From positions 1-64,000 of the forward strand of contig CAWEET010000017.1 of assembly GCA_963808165.1 (NCBI GenBank): a stretch of DNA of 64,000 nucleotides, given 5' to 3'. Position numbers and translations under genes: made by a program. Below are positions 25,467 through 33,990 of the stretch, piece by piece. This DNA comes from Thiosocius sp963808165. GTDB lineage: Bacteria > Pseudomonadota > Gammaproteobacteria > Chromatiales > Chromatiaceae. Numbering within the stretch: position 1 is the first letter of the stretch; each line of letters starts with the position of its first letter. The notes under the pieces were generated by a model that worked only from the letters and a program-made list of their open reading frames with translations, did no database searches and was not told where the DNA came from.

Positions 25467-25775
25467 GTGACATCGAGACCTAAGTACTTTGTCGGACAGA
25501 TCGTTCATCACAACCGCTTCGATTATCGGGGCGTCGTGGTTGACGTGGACGCGAGCTTTCAGGGATCGGATGCCTGGTATGACCAGGTGGCGCGCTCACG
25601 TCCACCCAAGGATCAGCCCTGGTATCGCGTGTTGGTCGACGGTGGCGAGCACGAGACCTACGTCGCCGAGCGCCACCTCGAGGTGACACCCGACACAACC
25701 CCGGTATCGCATCCGGATCTTTCGAGCCAGTTCAGTGGCTACAAGGACGGGGTCTACCAGCGCCGCTTGCATTGA
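25467..25775 (+). CDS. hspQ: Heat shock protein HspQ (YccV-like hemimethylated-DNA-binding fold)
   Basis: 102 residues. KYFVGQIVHHNRFDYRGVVV, QPWYRVLVDGG and ETYVAERHLE match HspQ, which in enterobacteria promotes DnaA and Lon-dependent turnover under heat stress. The GTG at 25467 was chosen because GAGGGG lies 7 bases upstream and because the family starts just before the conserved GQ motif. It follows cmoB by 23 bases. Confidence 0.88.
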   Translation: MTSRPKYFVGQIVHHNRFDYRGVVVDVDASFQGSDAWYDQVARSRPPKDQPWYRVLVDGGEHETYVAERHLEVTPDTTPVSHPDLSSQFSGYKDGVYQRRLH

Positions 25776-26005
25776 GATGCCGGCAGTGCAGGGTCGTTGG
25801 TTCGGTCATCGGCGATGTCAGCCACCGTCAAAACGAGGCTGATCCCGGCGCTCCATGTGCATGCCGGGCCGGGATTCGGCAGCGCAATCCGCGGCCTGGT
25901 CATGCGACGTCTCTGCAATGCCTGCGGACCACACGGCGAAAGATCGGTGTCACAGCTCAGGCGTCCTCCCGCCGAGCCGGGGCAATACGATACGACCGGC
26001 GGGTC

Positions 26006-26623
26006 TCATGCCAAGATGTCCATCAATGAACGCAATGCCGCTGCACCGGAAGGTGTCAGCGACCAAACGAATGCTCCGCAGTTGATGATGACCGTTGCCC
26101 AGAATACCGTCCGGAACGGTTGTTTTTTAGATTTGTGGCGTAATTTTTGTTGCGCGAGCAGTGCGCCTGGCCAGCCACCCACAAGGGCAAGCACATGGAG
26201 GGTGTTTTCCGGGGTCCGCCGCCGGCCCTTTTTGGCCGCCGCCTTGTCGATTGCATAGACAATAAAGGTGATGGCGCTGGCGAACAGATACAGCGCGATT
26301 ACCGCTGCCGGTGTCTTCGACAGAGCGACAGAAGACCCGAGGACGAGCAAAAAGACCGAGGCACCAATAGTTGAAAGCGCCGTTCTGTTGGCGCTTGTGT
26401 GGCGCTGTGGCGAGTCGCCCGCCAAAAGGGCCTGGGTCGCGCATGTCCTCCCTTGAGGGTCACGAGCAATGGCATAGGTCACAACCTGGCCAATCTCGGG
26501 CCGGCGGCTACGATGTCGGAAGGCCTTGATGTGGACGAAGATGCGTCCGCGGTCGTCGAAAGGCGTAATGAACCCGTATCCCTTCGTGTCGTTCCAGGAC
26601 GATATTTTTCCTTTGCTGCGCAT
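26006..26623 (-). CDS. Cold-shock domain / DUF1294 membrane protein
   Basis: 205 residues. The N-terminal 70 residues form a cold-shock nucleic-acid-binding domain (GKISSWNDTKGYGFITPFDD, then IFVHIKAF). After about residue 80 come membrane segments (LSTIGASVFLLVLGSSVAL, AVIALYLFASAITFIVYAID) and the DUF1294 signature GRRRTPENTLHVLALVGGWP with LLAQQKLRHKS. The CSD-DUF1294 fusion is a recognised architecture with no established function. It lies downstream of lexA on the same strand after a 252-base gap. Confidence 0.9.
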   Translation of the reverse strand: MRSKGKISSWNDTKGYGFITPFDDRGRIFVHIKAFRHRSRRPEIGQVVTYAIARDPQGRTCATQALLAGDSPQRHTSANRTALSTIGASVFLLVLGSSVALSKTPAAVIALYLFASAITFIVYAIDKAAAKKGRRRTPENTLHVLALVGGWPGALLAQQKLRHKSKKQPFRTVFWATVIINCGAFVWSLTPSGAAALRSLMDILA

Positions 26624-26875
26624 ACCCGTTTTCTTCGGTGCCCTTCGACGCCCTCATAGCCGGCTGCTGTTCATCCGGCACTTTTTTGACCACCCCCGGG
26701 CTCTCCGGGCCAGCACTCAAGACGGCGCAATCCAACCATATGCGATATTGTCGGCCATGTCGTGAATCCCTGATGCCGGCGCGGTCTTTGATCAGCGGAA
26801 CCAGCCCCGCCCACAGAGGCTTATCGGTTGCGGCGTACACACGCAAATTCGCGCCACCACAGTCGAACATGCCGT

Positions 26876-27496
26876 TCAGTGATAGCGGCGCATCTGTCCC
26901 ACCAGCACGCCTTGGATCTGTACCCGCTCGGGGCTGTAGCGCATCGCCGACAGGCTGTCGTTGGCGGGGTGCAGCACGACCTCGCCGGTTCGCTTCTCCA
27001 GACGCTTCAGCGTGGCCTCTTCGCCGTCGACCAGGGCCACCACGATCTCACCGTTGCGTGCCTGCCCACGGTGCTCGATGACCACCCAGTCGCCGTCCAG
27101 GATGCCCTCGTCGATCATGGAGTCACCACGTACCTCGAGCACATAGCAGGGGTTGGGCGTACGCAGTTGGGGCGGTACCTCGATCGTCTCTGGGTTGCGG
27201 ATTGCCTCGATCGGCTGTCCGGCCGCGATGTAGCCATATAGTGGCAGCGCCTCGCCCTGGTCCGCCACATCGGGTTCGTCGGCGGCCAGACGGATCCCCC
27301 GACGCAGATTGTTCATGGGTTCGACCAGACCGGCCTCGACCAGGGCCTGGATCTGTTTGTGCAGGGAGCCACGTGAACTCAGACCCAGGGCGTCGCACAG
27401 CTCGTCCAGCGTCGGCGGATGAGGGAAGTCGTCCAGGTGCCTGCGCAGGTAGTCATAGATCTCCTGCTGGCGCCGCGTGAGCGTAGGCGGGACCAT
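26876..27496 (-). CDS. lexA: LexA repressor
   Basis: 206 residues. N-terminal winged helix, linker, and an autoproteolytic domain with the cleavage pair Ala92-Gly93 (YIAAGQP), Ser126 in RGDSMIDEG and Lys164 in ATLKRLEK. The recognition-helix region SSRGSLHKQIQALVEAG differs from the E. coli sequence, in line with the different operators seen here. The start MVPPTLTRRQQEIYDYL matches the family; longer upstream reading is spurious. Two GTTC-N7-GTTC boxes in the divergent promoter region imply autoregulation together with mrfAB. Confidence 0.95.
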   Translation of the reverse strand: MVPPTLTRRQQEIYDYLRRHLDDFPHPPTLDELCDALGLSSRGSLHKQIQALVEAGLVEPMNNLRRGIRLAADEPDVADQGEALPLYGYIAAGQPIEAIRNPETIEVPPQLRTPNPCYVLEVRGDSMIDEGILDGDWVVIEHRGQARNGEIVVALVDGEEATLKRLEKRTGEVVLHPANDSLSAMRYSPERVQIQGVLVGQMRRYH

Positions 27497-27522
27497 AATT
27501 GTTCTCTCTGTGTTGCTGAAAA

Positions 27523-27537
27523 GTTCTTTATATGTTC
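27523..27537. promoter_or_regulatory. LexA-type operator 1 in the lexA/mrfA divergent region
   Basis: Plus strand reads GTTCTTTATATGTTC, a direct GTTC repeat spaced by 7, located 26 bases upstream of the lexA start. It lies immediately 5' of a possible mrfA -10 (TATACT, 27538-27543). Confidence 0.78.
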
Positions 27538-27556
27538 TATACTGGCCATGATTATA

Positions 27557-27571
27557 GAACATCGCGAGAAC
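27557..27571. promoter_or_regulatory. LexA-type operator 2 in the lexA/mrfA divergent region
   Basis: Plus strand reads GAACATCGCGAGAAC, the same spaced repeat in the opposite orientation. It sits next to a minus-strand TATAAT (27551-27556) that could be the lexA -10, and ends 6 bases before the chosen mrfA ATG. Confidence 0.78.
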
Positions 27572-27577
27572 TTTGCC

Positions 27578-29998
27578 ATGTCGCCGCACCCGCTGCCACT
27601 GGATCGCACACCGCCAGATCCGGTCGATCGTCTCACCGCCCGTCTGAAGCAGCGATACCCTGACCGGATCTGTGCCGAACTCACGCTGCCGGCCCAGCCT
27701 GCCCGTACCGAGGCCCTGCCTGGCGCACTCGACCGGCGCCTGCGCACGGCGCTGTCGGCGCGCAACATCCGGCAGCTGTACACCCACCAGGCGGAGGCAT
27801 GGCATCTGGCGCAGCAGGGGCGGCATTTCGTCGTGGTGACGCCGACCGCCTCGGGCAAGACGCTGTGCTACAACCTGCCGGTACTGCAAAGCGTTTGCGA
27901 CGGCCGGGGCAAGGCACTCTACTTGTTTCCGACCAAGGCGCTGGCCCAGGACCAGGTGGCCGAGCTGCTGGAGCTGAACAGGGCCGGCGAGCTCGGTGTG
28001 CGAGCGTACACCTTCGACGGCGACACGCCGGGCGATGCCCGCAAGGCGGTGCGCACGCGCGGTGATATCGTGGTCAGCAATCCCGATATGCTGCACCAGG
28101 CGATCCTGCCGCATCACACCAAGTGGGCGCAGTTCTTCGAGGGCCTGCGCTACGTGGTGCTCGACGAGATGCACACCTACCGCGGGGTATTCGGCAGCCA
28201 TGTCGCCAATCTGATCCGACGCCTGAAACGCATCCTTGCCTTCTACGGGGCCGCGCCACAGTTCGTGTTCTGTTCTGCCACGATTGCCAATCCGGTCGAG
28301 CTTGCCAGTGCGCTGCTCGGCGAGGAGGTCGTCGCGGTAGGCCGCAACGGCGCACCAAGCGGCGAACGCCGTCTGCTGCTGTGGAATCCCCCGGTGATCA
28401 ACCCCGACCTGGGCATCCGCGCCTCGGCCCGTTCTCAGACCAACCGCATCGCCCGTCTCGCGACCCGCACCGGCCTGAAGAGCATCGTTTTCGCACGCTC
28501 GCGCCTGATGGTCGAGGTCCTCACCAAGTATCTGAAAGACGTGTTCGACAAGGATCCACGCCGCCCGCCGCGGGTGTTCGCCTATCGTGGCGGTTACCTG
28601 CCGACGCAAAGGCGCGACACCGAGCGTCGGCTGCGTGACGGCAGCATCGATTGCGTGATCAGCACCTCGGCGCTGGAACTCGGTGTCGACATCGGCAGCC
28701 TGGACGTCTGCGTGCTCAACGGCTACCCGGGCAGTATCGCCGCGACCTGGCAGCGGCTCGGCCGGGCCGGTCGGCGTAACCGGACCTCGCTCGGTGTGCT
28801 GGTCGCAGGCAGCGAGCCGCTGGATCAGTACATCGTGCGCAACCCCGATTTCTTCCTCGGTGCCTCGCCGGAGCATGCGCGTATCGATCCCGATCAGCTG
28901 CTGGTGTTGCTCGACCACGTGCGCTGTGCTGCCTTCGAGCTGCCGTTTCGGGCCGATGAGTCGTTTGGCAGTCGGCACCCGCTGGGCCAGTTCCTGCAGT
29001 ATCTCGCCGACGAGGGTGTGATCCATCGTGAGGCCGACACCTGGCACTGGATCACCGATGCCTACCCGGCGAATGCGGTGTCTCTGCGCTCGGTCGCCGA
29101 GGGCAACTTCCTGGTTATCGACCAGGAGCAGGATCGGCGCCGGATCATTGCCGAGGTCGATTACAGTTCGGCGCCCGAGACGCTTTACGAAGGGGCCATC
29201 TACATGCTGCAGGCGGCCCCCCATCAGGTGGAGACCCTGGACTGGGAAGGGCGAAAGGCCTACGTGCGACCAACCCGGGCCGATTACTACACGGACGCGG
29301 TGGTCTACACCCGCCTCAAGATTCTCGAGCGCTTCGCCGAGCATCTGCTGGCCCAGGCGCGCACGGCGCATGGCGAGGTCCATCTGGTGCGACGCTTCGC
29401 CGGCTACAAGAAGATCCGTTACTACACGCACGAGAACATCGGCTACGGCAACATCAACCTGCCAGACCAGGAAATGCATACCACGGCGGTCTGGTGGGAG
29501 ATCAAACCGGGCGAACTTGAGCGTGCGCTGCCGTCCCGACAGATGGCACTGGACGGGTTCCTTGGCGCCGCCTATGCGATGCACCATGTTGCTGCGCTGC
29601 AGTCGATGAGTGAGGCCAGCGATCTGGGACGTGCGGTGGGTGACGGCGACGGCCGCTGGTTCGCGACCTGGGGTGCGAACGGCCGCGGCCAGATGCGCGA
29701 CCTGTCCGGCGACGAGCTGGCACCGGATCACCAGGGTGCGTTCCGTCCGGCCGTGTTCCTTTACGATAATTTCCCGGGTGGGATCGGCCTGTCCGAGCCG
29801 CTCTTCGAGCGCCAGGACGAGGTGGTCAATGGTGCTCTGGAGCTGGTGGCACGCTGTGAGTGCCGCTATGGCTGTCCATCGTGCGTCGGTCCGGTACTCG
29901 CCAGCGACGAGGAGCGTGGCTATTCACCCCGCGCACTCGCATTGACCGTGCTTGGTCTGCTGGCGAAGGCGGCGGAACCGGTCGGACCGCGCCAATGA
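27578..29998 (+). CDS. mrfA: DEAD/DEAH-box helicase with DUF1998 (MrfA/YprA-like)
   Basis: 806 residues. Superfamily 2 helicase with the Walker A TPTASGKT (residues 88-95), Walker B VLDEMHTY, SATIAN, and motif VI RLGRAGR. The C-terminal DUF1998 region has clustered cysteines CECRYGCPSC. This is the architecture of Bacillus MrfA (YprA), a 3'-5' helicase for mitomycin-adduct repair, and of Hrq1. The ATG at 27578 was chosen by homology of the N-terminus; an ATG at 27548 is possible. It overlaps mrfB by ATGA and is divergent from lexA across two LexA-type boxes, so SOS control is likely. Confidence 0.9.
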   Translation: MSPHPLPLDRTPPDPVDRLTARLKQRYPDRICAELTLPAQPARTEALPGALDRRLRTALSARNIRQLYTHQAEAWHLAQQGRHFVVVTPTASGKTLCYNLPVLQSVCDGRGKALYLFPTKALAQDQVAELLELNRAGELGVRAYTFDGDTPGDARKAVRTRGDIVVSNPDMLHQAILPHHTKWAQFFEGLRYVVLDEMHTYRGVFGSHVANLIRRLKRILAFYGAAPQFVFCSATIANPVELASALLGEEVVAVGRNGAPSGERRLLLWNPPVINPDLGIRASARSQTNRIARLATRTGLKSIVFARSRLMVEVLTKYLKDVFDKDPRRPPRVFAYRGGYLPTQRRDTERRLRDGSIDCVISTSALELGVDIGSLDVCVLNGYPGSIAATWQRLGRAGRRNRTSLGVLVAGSEPLDQYIVRNPDFFLGASPEHARIDPDQLLVLLDHVRCAAFELPFRADESFGSRHPLGQFLQYLADEGVIHREADTWHWITDAYPANAVSLRSVAEGNFLVIDQEQDRRRIIAEVDYSSAPETLYEGAIYMLQAAPHQVETLDWEGRKAYVRPTRADYYTDAVVYTRLKILERFAEHLLAQARTAHGEVHLVRRFAGYKKIRYYTHENIGYGNINLPDQEMHTTAVWWEIKPGELERALPSRQMALDGFLGAAYAMHHVAALQSMSEASDLGRAVGDGDGRWFATWGANGRGQMRDLSGDELAPDHQGAFRPAVFLYDNFPGGIGLSEPLFERQDEVVNGALELVARCECRYGCPSCVGPVLASDEERGYSPRALALTVLGLLAKAAEPVGPRQ

Positions 29999-31200
29999 AT
30001 CTGGCGGCAAAGCTCGACCGCTTGCGTGCCCAGCCCGGCGAGTCTCCAGACGCTGCACTGGTCGGCAGGCTGAAGCGATCGCGTGTCGGCATGTCCATGC
30101 CCACAAAAGCCGATACGGCCGTGGCAGTCCTCGGACAGGCAATGGCGGCAGACAGACAGATCGGTGAGCTGCTGATCCGTGAACGTGAGGTCCGCTTGCC
30201 GCCGGGTGAGGTCGGCGTGTCGGATCTCGTGCAGTTACCTGAGGTCTGCGAGCTGCACACGCCGGACTGGGTCTACATCGACACGGAGACCACCGGGCTG
30301 TCGAGCGGTGTCGGCAATCTGGCCTTCATGGTCGGTGTGGCCCGCCATGTCGGCGATGACCTGCTGTGTGTACGCCAGTATGTGCTGGGCAGCTTTGCGG
30401 CCGAGACGCGCATGCTGCACGACCTCGTCGACTGGATCGGGCGTGATGCAGTTCTGGTCAGCTTCAATGGCAAGTGCTTCGATCTTCCCCTGCTCGGCGC
30501 ACGCTGCCGGCTGCGGCGCATCGATGACGGTCTTGCGGGGCTCGGCCATCTCGACTTGATGTACACGGTGCGCCGGGCATTTCGGCGACGCTGGCCCGAC
30601 TGTCGCCTGCAGACCGCCGAGCGTCGCTTACTGAATCTGCATCGCCGGGGCGATCTGCCCGGTGAGCAGGCGCCTGTCGCCTGGCAGCGCTGGTTGCGCA
30701 ACGGTGAGACGGGGATGCTGGCAGCCGTGCTGCGGCACAACCATCAGGATGTGGTCTCGCTGGCCCTGCTGCAGCGACAACTCGTCATGGAATATGCCGG
30801 ACGGGGAGACCCGGCGGCCGACCGCACGAGCATCGGCCGCGCCTGGCGAGACGTCGGCCAGGCCGATCTCGCACGGCGCATCTGGGAGGGCGCGGGCAAG
30901 CGTCTCGATGCGGATGGACAGTTGGAACTTGCGGCCCTGTATCGTCGCCGGGGCGACTGGTCGAGGGCGGAGTCGCTGTGGCTCTCACTGCACGCCAGGG
31001 GCAATACCAAGGCGGCATCGGAACTCAGCAAATACTACGAGCACCGCCGGCGTGACTTCGGTCGGGCGATCGACTTTGCCGGACACTGCGATCAGTCGGA
31101 ACGCGATTCCCGGCTGCGCCGCCTGCATGGCAAGCTCACAGCGACTCCCCAGTTGCCGCTCTGGACGACGGCTGGCGCACTCAGTCGGGGAACGCAATGA
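29995..31200 (+). CDS. mrfB: Ribonuclease H-like exonuclease (MrfB/YprB-like)
   Basis: 401 residues. A DnaQ-like DEDD exonuclease core has YIDTETTGL (Asp96, Glu98), VSFNGKCFDLPLLGARC and HNHQDVVSL, followed by a C-terminal TPR-like helical region with VGQADLARRIWEGAGKR. It matches YprB/MrfB, the nuclease partner of MrfA in mitomycin-lesion repair in Bacillus. The ATGA overlap with mrfA indicates coupled translation. Its 3' end overlaps the convergent 31181 gene by 20 bases. Confidence 0.88.
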   Translation: MNLAAKLDRLRAQPGESPDAALVGRLKRSRVGMSMPTKADTAVAVLGQAMAADRQIGELLIREREVRLPPGEVGVSDLVQLPEVCELHTPDWVYIDTETTGLSSGVGNLAFMVGVARHVGDDLLCVRQYVLGSFAAETRMLHDLVDWIGRDAVLVSFNGKCFDLPLLGARCRLRRIDDGLAGLGHLDLMYTVRRAFRRRWPDCRLQTAERRLLNLHRRGDLPGEQAPVAWQRWLRNGETGMLAAVLRHNHQDVVSLALLQRQLVMEYAGRGDPAADRTSIGRAWRDVGQADLARRIWEGAGKRLDADGQLELAALYRRRGDWSRAESLWLSLHARGNTKAASELSKYYEHRRRDFGRAIDFAGHCDQSERDSRLRRLHGKLTATPQLPLWTTAGALSRGTQ

Positions 31201-31510
31201 AGTAGCCGGCGCCGTCGGCGAGTGGCAGGCAGCGGCTGAGGATGCCCTCGCGACGTGCCTGCAGCAGGCGGCGACCTAGAGGGATGAACAGGGTCTCGCG
31301 GCCATCATTCGATGCGGCGTCGAATCGGAGCATGCAGGTGTTCACCCCGCCGGGCGAAGACAGCAGCGTCTCGACAGTCTGCATCGCCTGATCGGCCGGC
31401 ATGCCCTGCAGATCAAGTTCGGCCTCGGCATCACCGGGCTGAAACAGCAGTTTCTTAAGCGGGTTCTGTTCGAAAAATGGCATGGCGGCCGGTAGCTTAC
31501 CCGGTTTCAT
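31181..31510 (-). CDS. Hypothetical protein, 109 aa
   Basis: Not recognised with confidence. AELDLQGMPADQAMQTVETLL faintly resembles the start of a Smr domain, but the rest (GRETLFIPLGRRLLQARREG, ADGAGYFIAFPD) does not follow it clearly. A shorter start at 31483 (MPFFEQNPLKKLLF) is possible. It overlaps the upstream small membrane gene by 14 bases, suggesting a two-gene unit, and the convergent mrfB by 20 bases. Confidence 0.6.
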   Translation of the reverse strand: MKPGKLPAAMPFFEQNPLKKLLFQPGDAEAELDLQGMPADQAMQTVETLLSSPGGVNTCMLRFDAASNDGRETLFIPLGRRLLQARREGILSRCLPLADGAGYFIAFPD

Positions 31511-31742
31511 CGAGGATCACGAACGACAGGAAGGTCGTGCCGAGGGCCATTGCGATGATAATCGCCGGCGAGGCCAGCACGGCCATCACGAAACCGCTTG
31601 CGATCCAGACATTCTTGACGATGCGCCGTTTGCGGCGGTAGACGGCGGTGAACCTTCGTCGATGCGGATGCTCATGGTCAGGACAGCAGTCCTCGGTCCA
31701 GCGTGGCAAAACGGCCTGGCTCAAGCAACGTCTCAATGTCAT
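31497..31742 (-). CDS. Small membrane protein, 81 aa, unknown function
   Basis: Hydrophilic, His- and Arg-rich N-terminal half (CCPDHEHPHRRRF, YRRKRR) followed by a hydrophobic C-terminal stretch (WIASGFVMAVLASPAIIIAM, then LGTTFLSFVIL), probably two short or one long membrane segment. I chose the ATG at 31742 because GGAG lies 6 bases upstream; 31763 is possible. Family not recognised. Overlaps the next gene. Confidence 0.5.
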   Translation of the reverse strand: MTLRRCLSQAVLPRWTEDCCPDHEHPHRRRFTAVYRRKRRIVKNVWIASGFVMAVLASPAIIIAMALGTTFLSFVILDETG

Positions 31743-31948
31743 CACAAACTCCATCGGGGGCAAGACTCAGCGTCGACAGCTGATTTCCCAACTGTAGTAG
31801 AAATTTTCTCGCGAACCCGCGCTGTGCCAACGGCGTTGAGACATCATGTCTAGTCGCATGCACGTTCAACGGTGAGCATTGCGTTAAAACATGCACACTC
31901 GGGGTCAGCTGCGGCATAGTGTGGTCTATCGGACCAGGAGCCAGCGGT

Positions 31949-33340
31949 ATGCAGGAATACGATGTAGTGGTGATTGGCAGCGGGCCGGCCGGCGAAGGCG
32001 CCAGCATGAGATTGTCCAAACAAGGCCAACGGGTCGCTGTTGTCGAGGTGCAGGATCAGGTCGGCGGAAACTGTACCCACAAGGGGACGATTCCCAGCAA
32101 GGCGCTACGCCATGCGATCCAGTTGCTTGCCGATTATCGCCATCATCCCCTGTTTGAACACACCGTGGGATTCATGGACGTATCCTGGCCGCAACTGCTG
32201 CGGACCGCCGACGAGGTCATCTCGCGCCAGGTCAGTATGCGCCACCGGTTCTACGGCCGGAACCGGGTCGATGTGATCCATGGCAGGGCGCGGTTTCTGG
32301 ACGCCAACAGCATCGAAATCGAGCGACCGGGCGGCAATGCGCTGCGCATCAATGCCAGGCATTTCGTGGTGGCGACCGGCTCCAGACCATACCGGCCGCC
32401 GGAGCTCGACTTCACCGACCCACGCATCGTGGACAGCGACACCGTGTTGCAGATGGGAGACACGCCGCGGCGTGTGACTATCTATGGTGCGGGTGTGATC
32501 GGCTGCGAATATGCCTCCATATTTGCCAATCTCGATGTCAAGGTTAACCTGATCAATACGCGCGACCGGCTGCTCTCCTACCTGGACGATGAGATCACCG
32601 ATGCCCTCAGCTACCACTTGCGCGACCAGGGCGTGGTGATTGTGCACAATGAGACTATCGCCAAGGTCGAGAGCAGCGACAAAGGCGTGGTGTTGCGCTG
32701 TAAATCGGGCAAGGAGGTGCGTTCAGATATCCTGTTCTGGGCCAACGGTCGTAGCGGAAATACCGAGGACATGGGCCTCGACCATGTCGGTGTCAACATC
32801 AATCAGCGAGGCCAGATCGAGGTCGATGAGACCTTCTGCACCAGCGTCGAGAACATCTATGCGGTCGGTGATGTCATCGGCCCACCGGCCCTGGCAAGCG
32901 CCAGCTACGATCAGGGACGTTTTGCCGGAAACCGGATTGCAGACGGCAGTTGTGACTGGGAACTGCTGGGCGACGTCCCGACCGGCATCTACACCAGTCC
33001 GGAGATCAGTTCGGTGGGACGCACGGAAAGGGAATTGACTGAACAGAGCGTCCCCTACGAAGTTGGCCGCGCCGATTTCAAGAACCTGGCGCGCGCCCAG
33101 ATAGCGGGCCGCAGCGTCGGCATGCTGAAGTTATTGTTTCACCGTGAGACGCGGGCTCTGCTGGGTATCCACTGCTTCGGGGAACAGGCCTCAGAGATCG
33201 TGCATATCGGCCAGGCCATCATGTCTCAACCGGGCGAGGCGAATACCATCGACTATTTCGCCAACACCACGTTCAATTACCCGACGATGGCGGAGGCATA
33301 TCGCGTGGCGGCGCTGTACGGGCGCAACCGTATCAAATGA
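31949..33340 (+). CDS. sthA: Soluble pyridine nucleotide transhydrogenase
   Basis: 463-residue FAD enzyme exchanging reducing equivalents between NADPH and NAD+. It has the FAD motif VVIGSGPAGEGASMRLS and the altered active-site block GGNCTHKGTIPSKALR, which has only one Cys and so excludes a disulfide reductase. The NAD site is VTIYGAGVIGCEYAS, and IYAVGDVIGPPALASASYDQ follows. AGGAG lies 9 bases before the ATG. It fits the adjoining PHA metabolism, where NADPH balance matters. Confidence 0.94.
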   Translation: MQEYDVVVIGSGPAGEGASMRLSKQGQRVAVVEVQDQVGGNCTHKGTIPSKALRHAIQLLADYRHHPLFEHTVGFMDVSWPQLLRTADEVISRQVSMRHRFYGRNRVDVIHGRARFLDANSIEIERPGGNALRINARHFVVATGSRPYRPPELDFTDPRIVDSDTVLQMGDTPRRVTIYGAGVIGCEYASIFANLDVKVNLINTRDRLLSYLDDEITDALSYHLRDQGVVIVHNETIAKVESSDKGVVLRCKSGKEVRSDILFWANGRSGNTEDMGLDHVGVNINQRGQIEVDETFCTSVENIYAVGDVIGPPALASASYDQGRFAGNRIADGSCDWELLGDVPTGIYTSPEISSVGRTERELTEQSVPYEVGRADFKNLARAQIAGRSVGMLKLLFHRETRALLGIHCFGEQASEIVHIGQAIMSQPGEANTIDYFANTTFNYPTMAEAYRVAALYGRNRIK

Positions 33341-33430
33341 GGTTGAATGCGATGTGCGGCGCTCAGCGCGGTGGTTATTGCTCCGGCAACTGAATGTTTG
33401 GATATTCAGCCAGCCTGTACCGGCCCTCTT

Positions 33431-33880
33431 TCAGACGTCCTTTTTGCCCACCTGCGAGGCATTGATCATGTCCTGCCAGAGCTGCATGTTCTGCTCGCCC
33501 AGCTTGACCCAGTAGTCCATCGGGGTACCTTCGAGCGCCTTGCCCATCTGCTGCTGAATGGTCTTCTGCTGTTCGCTGAAAAAGCGCAGGCTGGTATCGA
33601 GGTACTCGGAGAAACCGGAGTGCGCGGCGACACCGTAGTTCTTGATGAAGCGCGAGAGGATGTCTGCCGAAAACAGCGGCTCGCCGCCAGACTCCTGCTC
33701 CATGATGATCTGCAGCAGGATGTTGCGGGTGATGTCCTCGTTGCTCTGCCTGTCTACCACCTTGAACAGAATCTCTTGCAAGACCATCTCGCGGACTTCG
33801 TCGAGCGTGATGTAGCGGCTTTCGGTGGTGTCGTAAAGGCGACGGTTCGGGTACTTTTTGATCAGTCGCTCAGCAGCCAT
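33431..33880 (-). CDS. phaR: Polyhydroxyalkanoate synthesis repressor PhaR
   Basis: 149 residues. The N-terminal PHB/PHA accumulation DNA-binding domain IKKYPNRRLYDTTESRYITL is nearly invariant in PhaR. The middle part QEILFKVVDRQSNEDITRNI and LLQIIMEQESGGEPLFSADI is also typical. PhaR represses phasin and PHA genes and is titrated by PHA granules. Same strand as phaB, from which it is separated by 110 bases. Confidence 0.93.
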   Translation of the reverse strand: MAAERLIKKYPNRRLYDTTESRYITLDEVREMVLQEILFKVVDRQSNEDITRNILLQIIMEQESGGEPLFSADILSRFIKNYGVAAHSGFSEYLDTSLRFFSEQQKTIQQQMGKALEGTPMDYWVKLGEQNMQLWQDMINASQVGKKDV

Positions 33881-33990
33881 GCGCGGGCACCCCTGACGCC
33901 CTTGGCCCTAAGGCCTTGTCAACAATTGAAAAAACAGTATACGTGACGGTGCACCGGAAAGGCACGGCGGACCGGGGTCCGCCATGCCGA

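Noticed and set aside
26508..26870. Minus-strand 120-codon frame just downstream of lexA
   Set aside because: Its first part looks weakly coding but no family is recognised, no clear ribosome-binding site is seen, and its end overlaps the CSD-DUF1294 gene by over 100 bases.
27497..29731. Minus-strand open frame extending LexA to 951 codons
   Set aside because: The extension is antisense to mrfA and has no recognisable domain; LexA starts at 27496.
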